A stretch of DNA of 11,903 nt from Phytophthora quininea (Eukaryota; Oomycota; Peronosporomycetes; Peronosporales; Peronosporaceae). Below, one piece after another: positions 1 through 6,793 of the stretch; positions within the stretch are counted from its first letter, which is position 1, and each line of letters begins with the position of its first letter. Under the pieces are notes generated by a model, which worked only from the letters and a program-made list of their open reading frames with translations, did not search any database and was not told the origin of the DNA. Location of the stretch: positions 1-11,903 of the forward strand of contig JAAVTG010000869.1 of the NCBI GenBank assembly GCA_011947345.1, given 5' to 3'. Made by a program: the position numbers and the translations under genes.

Positions 1-452
1 AGGCCTGCCCGACTGGAACCTATTTGACGCAGCACCATTTCGCAAGTTAGATCCTTTTCGATTTTCCACCGTGTTATGATTCGCTTCCGAAGCGTTTGGC
101 GGCACGCATGGTTCAAAGACTCGCAAAATTCCACAAAGGCTTCTTGGTCGACTACTGTAAAAGGTTGATCGTCCTGTACGATCCACCTGACGAGCGCATT
201 ATCCGCGGCAGTTTTATCAAAACCAGTAGTTCTATCTTTAACGGTGAACGCAAGATCGGGTGTACTTGAATTCATGTGGCCGTCAATGTTGATGTGGTGT
301 TTGTTGTATACATGGCACTTCAGGGTACTGTGAGCACACGAATGCTAAATTTGCTCGACTTTTACTTCGAAAAGGAGCGCCATTTGTATGTGCCGTCATC
401 AAGATCATTGACGCAATCCCAAAATTTCGCGCACTTCTTGCTGGCCCGCCTG
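1..452 (-). pseudogene. hAT-family transposase, N-terminal fragment with degenerate BED zinc finger (cut by window edge)
   Basis: The minus strand is open from 344 to the window edge (114 codons). It starts with the C-terminal half of a BED-type zinc finger (STLKCHVYNKHH, with the H-x4-H spacing) and then reads DNALVRWIVQDDQPFTVVD and EAFVEFCESLN. This is the pattern at the start of hAT transposases (an A..L...I..D..PF..V....F..F...LNP-like block) before the RNase-H catalytic core, which would lie outside the window to the left. The part at about 452-350 (ASKKCAKFWDCVNDLDDG, then stops) looks like the first half of the BED domain in another frame, so the gene is at least frameshifted. In the family the BED finger binds the element ends and the RNase-H-fold domain cuts DNA. 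An independent reading frame further upstream to 609 is Ser/Pro-rich and may be the N-terminus, but I cannot show that. The family call is by eye from motifs. Confidence 0.65.
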
Positions 453-754
453 TCGGACGATGTTGACGAGGAAGCAGTCCTTCCTGCAGCGCGCCATCAA
501 CAGGACTATCGTTGGAACCGCTGCTGTTTGGAGCTGTATCTTCCGGAAGACTCCCATCGCTGTCAGCGGGAGGTCTCTGCATGGCCGCACGAACTGCAAC
601 AAAGGTCAACGTGAAGTTGGGATCCGGATGACACTATTCAAATCGATTATCCATTCGATCAAACTGGCCCCTTTACCTCTGAAATGAAATTAAGAAAGCA
701 GAGGAAGAATATTTGGCTAGTTTGAGGATTATCAACGAGCACAATTGAGCGTAC

Positions 755-1310
755 ATCGTAGTGGTGCTGCAAGTACTCGCAGTAATCGCTCGCGTCCTTC
801 ACCACGTCGCCCTTGTCCGCCGTAGCAAGCTGCTTCTCCTCGACGTACGACACCAGGTTCAAGAACACGTAGAACGACTATGACGGGTACGCGAAGCCCA
901 GCTGCGGGATCGTCTGCAGCCACTTCACAAAGTACTTCCGCTTCGCGTCCATGATGGACAGCGTCTTCAGCGCCATACACTCCATCTCGTACTTCATCGC
1001 CTCCACATTGACGGCCTGGACCACCGATCTCGCACACGACGTCAGCTATACCTGTAGCTAGGTTCGCCACCAAAGCCTTCTTCAGCCTCACAGGGTCGAT
1101 TACCTACTTCTCCGAGTGTTTGTGCTGCACGAACACAGGCACCCCGACCATTCGCTTCACCATCTCCGGGTATCTCATCCAGTACGGCGCCGGGATCAGC
1201 ACCTGCTTACCGGTTTCACCATCGTCAGCAGCGCCTGGAACACCATTTTCTTCGCGCCGTTCGACATCAAGGTTGTACTTGATGCCTATGCGCGAGTGAG
1301 GAAGGTCTGA
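755..1310 (-). pseudogene. Class I/II aminotransferase (aspartate aminotransferase-like), internally deleted pseudogene
   Basis: The minus strand carries several colinear aminotransferase blocks in changing frames. They are SNGAKKMVFQALLTMVKP (about 1268-1215), LIPAPYWMRYPEMVK (about 1203-1160, the loop around the substrate and PLP pocket in fold type I enzymes), GVPVFVQHKHSEK then a stop, DPVRLKKALVAN (about 1097-1062), and the C-terminal domain DAKRKYFVKWLQTIPQLGF, SFYVFLNLVSYVEEK and ASDYCEYLQHHYDV (about 950-755). The centre of the enzyme, including the segment that holds the PLP-binding lysine, is absent: only about 50 bp separate the N- and C-terminal domains. There is an in-frame TAG before SFYVF and a frameshift near 1020. 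An intact enzyme would be a PLP-dependent transaminase; this copy cannot work. It lies between two transposon fragments, so a captured or duplicated host gene piece is likely. Exact enzyme subclass is unknown. Confidence 0.7.
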
Positions 1311-1393
1311 AGCCGAGCAAAATCAAGTACACAGACGTGAAAGGCACGCTGGAGATGCGCAAGCTGATCGCGCAGTACTGGAGACGTGTCTAG
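1307..1393 (+). pseudogene. Inverted piece of the same aminotransferase (N-terminal domain)
   Basis: On the plus strand, directly abutting the minus-strand aminotransferase blocks, the reading PSKIKYTDVKGT then LEMRKLIAQYW ends at TAG 1391-1393. The pattern (K)YTxxxGxxELRxAIAxx(W/Y) is the N-terminal motif of class I aminotransferases and normally lies just before the SNGAKQ block seen on the other strand. The two pieces are therefore in the right order for one gene but in opposite orientation, which points to a small local inversion or a complex rearrangement at about 1300-1310. No start codon or promoter is visible. Confidence 0.6.
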
Positions 1394-1692
1394 AAAACGC
1401 TCCGCGGGTAAAGTGGTGGTGTCCGCATCCTAGAGCTAGATGTCGATTATCGAATTATCGTTTCAATCAATCGGATTGAGTCAGAAAAATCGAAAAACTC
1501 ATCGTTTGGATCCGATTAGTAAAAACCTGGAAATCGGCCGATCGGATTGATCGATTTAACTCCTACTCGAGGCCTGCATTAACCAGTTAATGTGCTAAAC
1601 TACCACGGGTTATATTTTCCTTTTGCAAAGATTTCTCATTACAGTTTGTGCATCTCTCGGGCGGCAATGTCTTCCCCTTCATCAACAGACAC
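1394..1692. other. Gene-free AT-rich stretch with short palindromes
   Basis: No coding frame is supportable here. The sequence at 1440-1560 is rich in ATCG/CGAT steps, holds the 10-bp palindrome ATCGGCCGAT (1533-1542) and repeats TCGGATTGA (about 1472 and 1544). It could be the remnant of a transposon end but no clear terminal inverted repeat is found. Confidence 0.4.
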
Positions 1693-2473
1693 TCAATCGA
1701 AAGTCGTTGTCAAAACCCACAGTATCTGCAATCCCATTATCTCGACATTAGCTGCCGTGACTGCGTGTGTCCGAAAATTCACATCGTTGACGTAGCCATA
1801 GACTTGGGCAATAACGGAAACTCACAACTGAGTCAGTCGGGTTGCTGGGGCTCCAATATCCACTCCATCTCATAAACTTCAGGTAGTTTAGAATCGATAA
1901 TCGAGGCTTGATTCTTGTGATAATATCTATAAATCCATCTTCATCTTCCCAAATCAACTCCATCTCGTCTTGGTAATTTGCTTCGATGAGTGGCTAGTAC
2001 AATAAAGTTTCTATACGGGGTGCATGAGTTTAGTTAATGCGAACGATAATGACGCCCAAGTGGTTTCGGCTGATGTTTATCGGTAGGACCACAAATTCCA
2101 CCTCAGAAATAGAACGCTTTGGGGTCTACGATGGCCATCCAATTGTGGATTCAACCACATGAGGGCTCAAAACAAGGCAGTTTCCTGCTACATCCGCGGT
2201 GTACTCGAGACAAAGTCGAACAACCGAGTCACTTAACTGCACTTTGCAGCACAAATGATCAGTAATTTGATCAAACAGCAGCAAACCAAGTTTAGACGGC
2301 AACTGATACCGAGTTCGCAAGCAAGTCCGGTACTTAGGCATAACTTCATTTACGAGTTTGTTGTGTCGCGTCCGAATAGAAGCATCGCCAAGGCCAAAGG
2401 TACTCGTTGCTCTCGCAAATAATTCCACGCAAGATTGAAACGGGGTCACACAAATTAGTGTGGCACACATCAC
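1693..2473 (-). pseudogene. Ulp1/SENP-like cysteine protease (peptidase family C48) pseudogene
   Basis: The long minus frame runs from 2473 through several in-frame stops with conserved blocks. QLSDSVVRLCLEYTADV (about 2240-2190) resembles the Ulp1 entry segment (WLND..I...L). VEFVVLPINISRNHLGVII (about 2105-2050) matches the (F)VPIN...HW catalytic-His strand, His codon 2062-2060, with Leu in place of the usual Trp. ETLLY-stop-PLIEANYQDEM matches the YDPL..., strand that carries the catalytic Asp; here that codon is TAG (1996-1994). EPQQPD-stop-LSC matches the QPD.SSCGV catalytic-Cys motif (Cys codon 1826-1824) and continues after a frameshift as VSVIAQVYGYVNDVNF. It ends at TGA 1695-1693. 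Ulp1 proteases cleave SUMO or related conjugates; transposons of several classes carry such domains. With stops at 2128, 2032, 1996 and near 1832 this copy is dead. Upstream residues to 2473 are unrecognised. Confidence 0.7.
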
Positions 2474-2603
2474 TATACGTATGGTCGTATCCGACTATAC
2501 GGCACACAGACGCAAACACCTTGTGTTTGGTACACAACCAAGTTTTACAATCATTACGGGCCGCCAAAGGGAGAAACTTTGGTGGGCGCTTAGCGTACGA
2601 TTA

Positions 2604-2631
2604 TTGGACAAAAGACGCAGCTTTTGTCCAA
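2604..2631. repeat. Perfect 11-bp inverted repeat (hairpin)
   Basis: TTGGACAAAAG at 2604-2614 and its exact reverse complement CTTTTGTCCAA at 2621-2631, loop ACGCAG. It lies about 130 bp upstream of the protease pseudogene in that gene's orientation. Function unknown. Confidence 0.85.
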
Positions 2632-2788
2632 CCACGTGCACGTCACGCGGACGCGTGAAGACCACCCGTCGGCCCTCACTACACTATAGATATTCTTTAG
2701 TAGGGTTTGCTAAGGCAGCTGGGCTGCCGAACAATTCAGTTTTCTGTTTTCAGTTAAAGTTCACAAGTCTTTAGCATTATTTTCTTTT

Positions 2789-2816
2789 TAGAAATACGCG
2801 ATGCCGCGTATTTCTA
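2789..2816. repeat. Perfect 12-bp inverted repeat (hairpin)
   Basis: TAGAAATACGCG at 2789-2800 pairs with CGCGTATTTCTA at 2805-2816, loop ATGC. It is flanked by T-rich sequence. It could be a transposon-end hairpin or a cruciform; nothing in the neighbourhood decides this. Confidence 0.85.
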
Positions 2817-3284
2817 TTTGTTGCATATAAACTCTAAGTACTTATACGCTTCCTCATTTCAAGCGCATACGGTGTATGCTTGAGACAGAGCGCTGCTCGC
2901 CCTGTTTCAAAGATGGCTGAACTGTCATCCAGTCCTGCTGCAACAACTTCATATCTTTAATTCATTGTTTTGACTGCTGCAGTACTCAATTAAACCCATA
3001 CATCGAGTACACGAAATCCCTGCAATGTACATTACAAAACAGGTTAGGGGGTGTCTTGTAGCCACATTATAACAACCATAATGCAAGCCGCAGTGGCAAC
3101 CTTATGGGGACCATAATAATGTATTGCGTCTTGCCTGGGAAATTTTTCACGTTCGGGTAGATCGTGATAACGTTATCCCGAACAAGGCCTTGTTGCTTCT
3201 CTTCCTTGCTTAAATACACGGTGCCAGCTGTCAACGGTGAGTCCAACATAGCACACAGTGATGTCATCAGATCATGTGGAATGA

Positions 3285-3482
3285 CGAAGTTATACCGGTA
3301 GTCTGCGGGGAGAATCGTTTTCCGCTCACAACATAGATGACGTCCACGAAGATGCGGCTCGTCTACGATTAGCGGATACGCCTCGAGCTCGTCTACCACC
3401 GTCTCGTCAATTAGGGTCTCGACACTCCACGTCGCAGCCTGCCCGCCTCGCCCGCCCAACACGCGACCGCAAACGCCGCTAA
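3285..3482 (+). pseudogene. Possible C-terminal tail of the retroelement polyprotein (integrase end)
   Basis: A 65-codon plus-strand frame ends at TAA 3480-3482, only 6 bp before a polypurine tract and the 3' LTR. That is where a Ty3/gypsy pol frame ends. It contains NIDDVHEDAARLRL, similar in shape to the (I)(V).G....VH.ARL+.Y end of the gypsy integrase, followed by a basic tail TRDRKRR. The rest of integrase, RNase H and reverse transcriptase are not found in the window. The match is weak and by eye, and a competing minus-strand frame overlaps it. Confidence 0.3.
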
Positions 3483-3488
3483 CTCTTC

Positions 3489-3498
3489 GGAGGGGAAG
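3489..3498 (+). promoter_or_regulatory. Polypurine tract of the LTR retrotransposon
   Basis: GGAGGGGAAG lies immediately before the TG that opens the 3' LTR. In LTR elements this tract primes plus-strand DNA synthesis, so its place and orientation identify the plus-strand LTR at 3499 as the 3' LTR. Confidence 0.7.
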
Positions 3499-3787
3499 TG
3501 TTCTGGCGGCTGCCAGATGATGCCCCCAGATGATGAGCATCAGGGCTGGATATATGGTCAACAAAGATGACTCACCTTGGGTGACGGAGGTGAAACCCTG
3601 GATACATGTCAATCATGATGACCCCCACGAGGAAGGCGAGAGACCATGGAGAGCCCCTCCACGATGAAGGCACGGCCATGGAGGGCCTCCGCTCGTAGGA
3701 AGGGTTTCAACTGCATATTTTCTAATTCACTCACTTTGCAACTTACCTTCTTGGCCTCAAGCCCCGGTCGTGAACACCGGGAGAACA
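3499..3787 (+). repeat. 3' LTR of the gypsy-type element (plus orientation)
   Basis: 289 bp, starting TG and ending CA (TGTTCTGGCG...GGGAGAACA). It is nearly identical to the minus-strand LTR at 6167-6449: I count about four substitutions, three small indels and one 10-bp indel near the start. A TATA-like ATATATGG lies at about 3550, and an oomycete initiator-like element at 3729-3744. The 3' edge is followed directly by GTCTG, the target duplication also found outside the other LTR. Two LTRs of one insertion should be direct repeats; these are inverted, so the locus was rearranged after insertion. Confidence 0.8.
3729..3744 (+). promoter_or_regulatory. Oomycete Inr/FPR-like core promoter inside the 3' LTR
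   Basis: ACTCACTTTGCAACTT matches the published oomycete core element GCTCATTYYNCAWTTT at 13 of 16 positions. It sits in the second half of the LTR, downstream of the TATA-like motif, where the U3/R boundary is expected. The same 16 bases occur in the other LTR. Confidence 0.5.
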
Positions 3788-3792
3788 GTCTG
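3788..3792. other. Target-site duplication of the LTR element, copy 1
   Basis: GTCTG immediately after the 3' LTR. The matching copy is CAGAC at 6450-6454 (GTCTG on the minus strand) immediately outside the 5' LTR. Five base pairs is the usual length for gypsy-type integrases. Confidence 0.75.
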
Positions 3793-3892
3793 CTCGCCTC
3801 CCCGCGTGTGCTTAGTGTGTCATAGCTGTAACCAGGTAGGCGTCCTTGTCGTTGTCCCAGGACGCCCCCTCCGCCTGCTCCCGAGAGGCCAT
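3788..3892 (-). pseudogene. Myb/SANT-like gene of a PIF/Harbinger element, first exon (detached)
   Basis: ATG 3892-3890 opens MASREQAEG, then WDNDKDAYLVTAMTH, a stop (TAA 3814-3812), then AHAGRRAD, and then the LTR. This is the N-terminal half of a Myb/SANT-like DNA-binding domain of the kind paired with Harbinger transposases: the opening Trp, then (N/D)(D/E).D..L...., then a G(K/R)RAD(S/T)GFKK block. The block is cut exactly after GRRAD. Its continuation DSGFKKKAW is found at 6452 on the plus strand, on the outer side of the other LTR. Both cut ends carry the 5-bp duplication GTCTG/CAGAC. So this is the 5' part of the gene at 6450-7381, separated by a retrotransposon insertion and then an inversion. 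The internal TAA shows decay. Confidence 0.75.
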
Positions 3893-3904
3893 TTTGACCT
3901 GGGC

Positions 3905-4145
3905 AATCACGATAAAAGATTCTGCTCTGACCAGAATCTTTGGGATTGCGATCTTGGAGCTGAATTGTGATGTTTTTGTCACTGTTTGGATTCGTGATTA
4001 TTTGTCTACAAGCACGATTCCAATATCGCACTTTTTAGATAGAGATTGGGCTCGTGTTTGGAAGCCCAGTTTTCGGTAAGGTCGCGATTTCCATGTAAAA
4101 ATCACGATATATTTGTGGTTCCAAACACCGTCTAACTTCGTGATT
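3905..4145. promoter_or_regulatory. Cluster of TCGTGATT octamers upstream of the Myb/SANT first exon
   Basis: The exact octamer TCGTGATT or its complement AATCACGA occurs four times: 3905-3912 (-), 3992-3999 (+), 4100-4107 (-), 4138-4145 (+), with a one-mismatch copy TCGCGATT at 4082-4089 (+). It starts 13 bp before the Myb/SANT ATG (minus strand). In Harbinger elements the Myb-like partner and the transposase act on subterminal repeats at the element ends, so these are candidate subterminal binding sites. That function is inference. Confidence 0.5.
4050..4132. repeat. Fold-back with terminal GTGTTTGGAA arms (possible Harbinger end or MITE)
   Basis: GTGTTTGGAA at 4054-4063 and its exact reverse complement TTCCAAACAC at 4119-4128 enclose a second, imperfect inverted pair, TCGCGATTT (4082-4090) and AAATCACGA (4099-4107). 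On the minus strand the right arm reads TTA then GACGGTGTTTGGAACC, and TTA is the usual 3-bp target of PIF/Harbinger elements. This may be the terminus of the element whose Myb gene starts at 3892, or a small non-autonomous element. Confidence 0.45.
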
Positions 4146-4335
4146 CCGTTTAAGTGCGGCAATACAACCATATCGGCGCTACTAAGTACGACGCACGAAT
4201 GCTTGTCACTTCACTTTTGAACGCGTGTCTCGGTGAAGGGGGGGGCTGGCGATCTTCCCGAGCGTCAATGACAAGCCGAAGGCTTCGAAGGCTGTACTAC
4301 TATGACGGATCCTGAACTATCGGGTCGTTGCTCGC
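4146..4335. other. Short gene-free stretch
   Basis: No supportable feature; a G-run (4239-4246) breaks any plus-strand frame that could lead into the acidic reading frame that follows. Confidence 0.3.
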
Positions 4336-4594
4336 GTGTTGCAGGCGTCGAAGAACTTCCGTCGTAGACTACCGTTTAGTGACCCTCGGGTTGAAATGGG
4401 GGCAATGAGAGCGATACCACCTTTGAACCCGACGCGAGCGATGAAGATCTCGACGAAAGCGATGACGACCTGGCCGAGTTATTGCGGAGCCTGGAGGATA
4501 GAATACAAGAAATGGTTGGTGGCAGTGACAAAGCCGAGGAGGGCTTTGAGGACCAGGATGCTGACGGCATGGAGGAGAATGACATGGAGTGCTG
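4336..4594 (+). pseudogene. Unrecognised C-terminal fragment with acidic tail
   Basis: On the plus strand the frame from 4336 reads MLQASKNFRRRLPFSDPRVE. After a shift of one base near 4394 it continues as GGNESDTTFEPDASDEDLDE and SDDDLAELLRSLEDRIQEM, ending in an Asp/Glu-rich tail at TGA 4592-4594. Such tails are common at the C-terminus of transposase-like proteins (for example pogo-type), but no catalytic motif is present and I do not assign a family. Other frames over the same bases give only Ser/Pro-rich readings, so this strand is the better choice. It ends only a few bases from the breakpoint with the gag-protease remnant on the opposite strand. Confidence 0.4.
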
Positions 4595-4599
4595 ACCAG

Positions 4600-6034
4600 C
4601 TCGTGTATAAAGATGCTGATGCTCGAACACCCACGCAGGCGTGTTGCGCAGCAGCAATGGGTCCGCCGTTGTCTGGACTTGGATAGCGCTGAACCTGACA
4701 CGTTCCGTGACTTCGAAATGGCTGCCATCGAAGGTAGCCAGCATGCAGGGACTGCAGGTTTCTTCCTGCATCGTGACACCACGAGCTTGCGGTTCGTGTA
4801 TCAGTCCACGGATAGCCACATTAACATCCGCTCCCGAATCCAGTAGCACGTTGTCCACGTCGAGGACATTTTCCAGGCGTGCCAGGCAGCCACTTCCGGG
4901 TTGCAGGGGACCTCTTGGAGCTGCAGGGCCTTGACGTGGTGGACTGGGGCAGCGGGCGCGGTGACTGGTGGCACGCGCTTTTCCCGCCATTCCCGCAAAA
5001 GCTGCTCCGCCTCTTGTGCACCGGCGCGGGGACAGTCTTTCACTCGGTGTTCTTCGCTGCCCCTAAGGCAGGTCCGCTTGTGCGCCGTGCTGTAGGAGTC
5101 GCCTTTGCTGGAGCAGCTTTGGTGAGAGGCGAAACCGGTTTCTTAGCGGGCAGCTTGCCCGAAGGTGGAGCCTTGGGACTCGCTCGAGGCTCCCAACATT
5201 GGTACTCCTTACAGCTGGTGCGCAGCCACTTGATGAACGCCACGACATCCTTAGTGAGAGGCTTATTCGACTCCCGCGCTTGCTCGTTCTTCACCGTGCG
5301 CCGGAATTGATCGGGGGCCAATGCGTCAGTGAGATAGCTAACAATCTTCTTTGGCTCCCTCTCCACCATCCACTCCATGTTCTCCTTCTCGAGAAGCTGG
5401 TACATTTCGTGGGCGAGCTTCGAGACACGCGAATCCGCGTCCGCTAACTGGACGTCCATACTTAGCTTGGCGCCCATAAGAGCTTTCACCTTGTCAAAAT
5501 CGAGCTCATCCGAAATGCGCCCTTCCCAGAAGTAGTCGATCCAATCCTCCTCCGTGATATCGTCGAGGGGCTTGCAGATGTCGAACAGCGCGACAAGGCG
5601 ACAACGCTCATCTTCGACACACGCACCCTCAGGCATACGGAAAGGCCGAAAGAACGCTGTTTCAAGGCGGAGAGCTGTCGACAGTAAGCCTCGTACTTCT
5701 TCATGAACGCCTGCTTGTCTTGAGCAGTAGATCTCCGGAACACCGGTGGGGCTGGTAGAGTTGGCATGGTCTACACCCGCTTACTTGGGGGCGCCTCCTC
5801 CTTTCTCAGCGAGCCCGTCGTCGCCGGAATAATCATGGCGCGGCATCGCGAAGTGGCCACCAGCATGAGACGAGAAGCGAGTACTGGAACGACGGGAAGC
5901 GGCACTTTCGGTCGATGAGGCCGTCGCGGTTGGCAGATAACCTGCAGGTTGGCCTTCACCAACCTCCACAGAGCGCTGCAGGGCCAGGGTTCGACCGGCG
6001 GGTCCTCGCCGTCAGGAATCGTGAACCCGACCAT
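4600..6034 (-). pseudogene. Ty3/gypsy-type gag-protease remnant with frameshifts
   Basis: Read on the minus strand this is the 5' coding part of an LTR retrotransposon. A likely start is ATG 6034. Capsid-like blocks follow: PPVFRRSTAQDKQAFMKKY (frame starting 5767), then, after a frameshift near 5650, MPEGACVEDERCRLVALFD and ITEEDWIDYFWEG (5636 onward). A basic Pro/Ala/Lys linker leads to a CCHC-like zinc knuckle in another frame (C-L-R-G-S-E-E-H-R-V-K-D-C, about 5066-5028) in which the second Cys is missing, apparently by loss of one codon. After another frameshift comes an aspartic protease segment, NVLLDSGADVNVAI, with the catalytic Asp codon at 4840-4838, and a C-terminal flank DPLLLRNTPAWV ending near 4620. 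Reverse transcriptase, RNase H and most of integrase are absent. The order LTR-leader-gag-protease on one strand fits the 5' LTR at 6167-6449. At least four frame changes make it non-functional. Confidence 0.75.
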
Positions 6035-6166
6035 TTTGGAGCGGGGTTCTGGGGACGACTTGCACAGTCAGGGAAGCGCTTGCACAGCCGGAGAGAATAG
6101 CTTCCACAGCAGTCCACTTGCATAGTGAGGTCCTTTGCAATTAGTACACAGTACTAAAGCTAGCTA
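6035..6166 (-). other. Untranslated leader of the retroelement
   Basis: 132 bp between the 5' LTR and the presumed gag ATG. The primer-binding site should start here next to the LTR (minus strand, TAGCTAGCTTTAGTACTGTG), but it does not begin with the common TGG and I could not match it to a tRNA 3' end. Confidence 0.4.
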
Positions 6167-6449
6167 TGTTCTGTGCCCCCGGTGTTTACGACTGGGGCTT
6201 GAGGCCAAGAAGGTAAGTTGCAAAGTGAGTGAATTAGAAAATATGCAGTTGAGACCCTTCCTACGAGCGGAGGCCCTCCATGGCCGTGCCTTCATCGTGG
6301 GGGCTCTCCATGGCCTCTCGCCTTCCTCGTGGGGGGTCATCATGATTGACATGTATCCAGGGTTTCACCTCCGTCACCCAAGGTGAGTCATCTTTGTTGA
6401 CCATATATCCAGCCCTGATGCTCATCATCTGGGGGCATCATCTGGCACA
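6167..6449 (-). repeat. 5' LTR of the gypsy-type element (minus orientation)
   Basis: 283 bp on the minus strand, TGTGCCAGATG...GCACAGAACA, nearly identical to 3499-3787. It is in the correct orientation for the gag remnant that follows it on the minus strand. Relative to the 3' LTR it lacks TTCTGGCGGC near its start. Its outer edge is flanked by the 5-bp duplication CAGAC at 6450-6454 (plus-strand reading) and then by Myb/SANT coding sequence. Short plus-strand frames over this repeat are shadows. Confidence 0.8.
6215..6230 (-). promoter_or_regulatory. Oomycete Inr/FPR-like core promoter inside the 5' LTR
   Basis: The reverse complement is ACTCACTTTGCAACTT, 13 of 16 to the oomycete consensus and identical to the copy in the 3' LTR. 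In this position it would drive the gag transcript, with the TATA-like motif (about 6399-6406) upstream. Confidence 0.5.
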
Positions 6450-6556
6450 CAGACTCCGGGTTCAAGAAGAAGGCATGGGTCGAGGTGGTTGGTGAATTCA
6501 ACACCGCCTACAAGACGAAGTTGACGAAGCAGCAACTAAAGTCAAGACTGGCAACG

Positions 6557-6623
6557 GTAAGAGTTCAGTGGCTGTTTTTATTGGCTTGTTCGAGCTAACG
6601 AAATGCTTTCTTTTATTCTTCAG
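6557..6623 (+). other. Spliceosomal intron in the Myb/SANT-like gene
   Basis: 67 bp, GTAAGA...TTCTTCAG, phase 0, with a branch-point match CTAAC at 6594-6598 and a pyrimidine-rich 3' end. Removing it joins SRLAT to LKGNY, as expected inside the domain. Confidence 0.75.
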
Positions 6624-6737
6624 CTGAAGGGAAATTACACGGCTGTGAAAGCCATGCTTGCAGCATCCGGGTTTGGTTGGGATGACACGCAGCACACTGT
6701 GCTTGTTCGCGACAGTGTTTGGGATGAATTCGAGAAT

Positions 6738-6793
6738 GTAACTACAAATCGATTATATTATGCAGTTGTATTGACTCGATTTCATGCATCCAG
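6738..6793 (+). other. Second intron in the Myb/SANT-like gene
   Basis: 56 bp, GTAACT...ATCCAG, phase 0. It joins WDEFEN to THPNVTDYRK, restoring the usual W...I..HP..+.(F/Y)R run of this domain. Support is from reading-frame continuity only. Confidence 0.55.

Larger units (their letters stand above)
2474..3066. other. Gene-free AT-rich region
   Basis: Only short shadow frames occur. The stretch contains two perfect 11-12 bp hairpins (listed separately), an imperfect inverted repeat around AAGCGCATAC/TGTATGCTT (about 2861-2881), and AT-rich sequence up to the retroelement remnant. No RNA gene or promoter could be recognised. Confidence 0.4.
3067..3612 (-). other. Unrecognised 181-codon open frame overlapping the 3' end of the retroelement
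   Basis: This frame starts inside the 3' LTR (ATG 3612) and stays open to 3067. Its last two thirds have a protein-like look, for example TVYLSKEEKQQGLVRDNV and NVKNFPGKTQYIIMVP. I recognise no family. It is antisense to the LTR and polypurine tract, and the opposite strand has a short frame (3285-3482) that resembles an integrase tail, so at most one of the two is genuine. The first 35 residues come from LTR sequence and cannot be an ancestral part of any conserved protein. Confidence 0.25.

Noticed and set aside
732..1091. 119-codon minus frame, Gly/Arg/Val-rich
   Set aside because: Shadow frame over the aminotransferase pseudogene, whose blocks read in the other frames.
2789..2850. Helitron 3' end (hairpin followed by CTAA)
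   Set aside because: CTAAG lies 18 bp after the hairpin rather than about 10, and no Rep/helicase motif is seen in the window.
4376..4610. Extension of the protease frame into a Ser/Leu-rich run
   Set aside because: The run is the antisense of an Asp/Glu-rich plus-strand frame; protease similarity stops near 4620.
4879..5310. 143-codon plus frame
   Set aside because: Antisense shadow of the gag remnant, whose minus-strand frames contain the recognisable capsid, zinc-knuckle and protease motifs.
6135..6386. Plus-strand frame and GT-AG-like signals inside the repeat at 6167-6449 (and its copy at 3499-3787), suggesting a multi-exon gene start
   Set aside because: TG...CA ends, target duplication, polypurine tract and gag on the minus strand show the repeat to be an LTR; the signals are coincidental.
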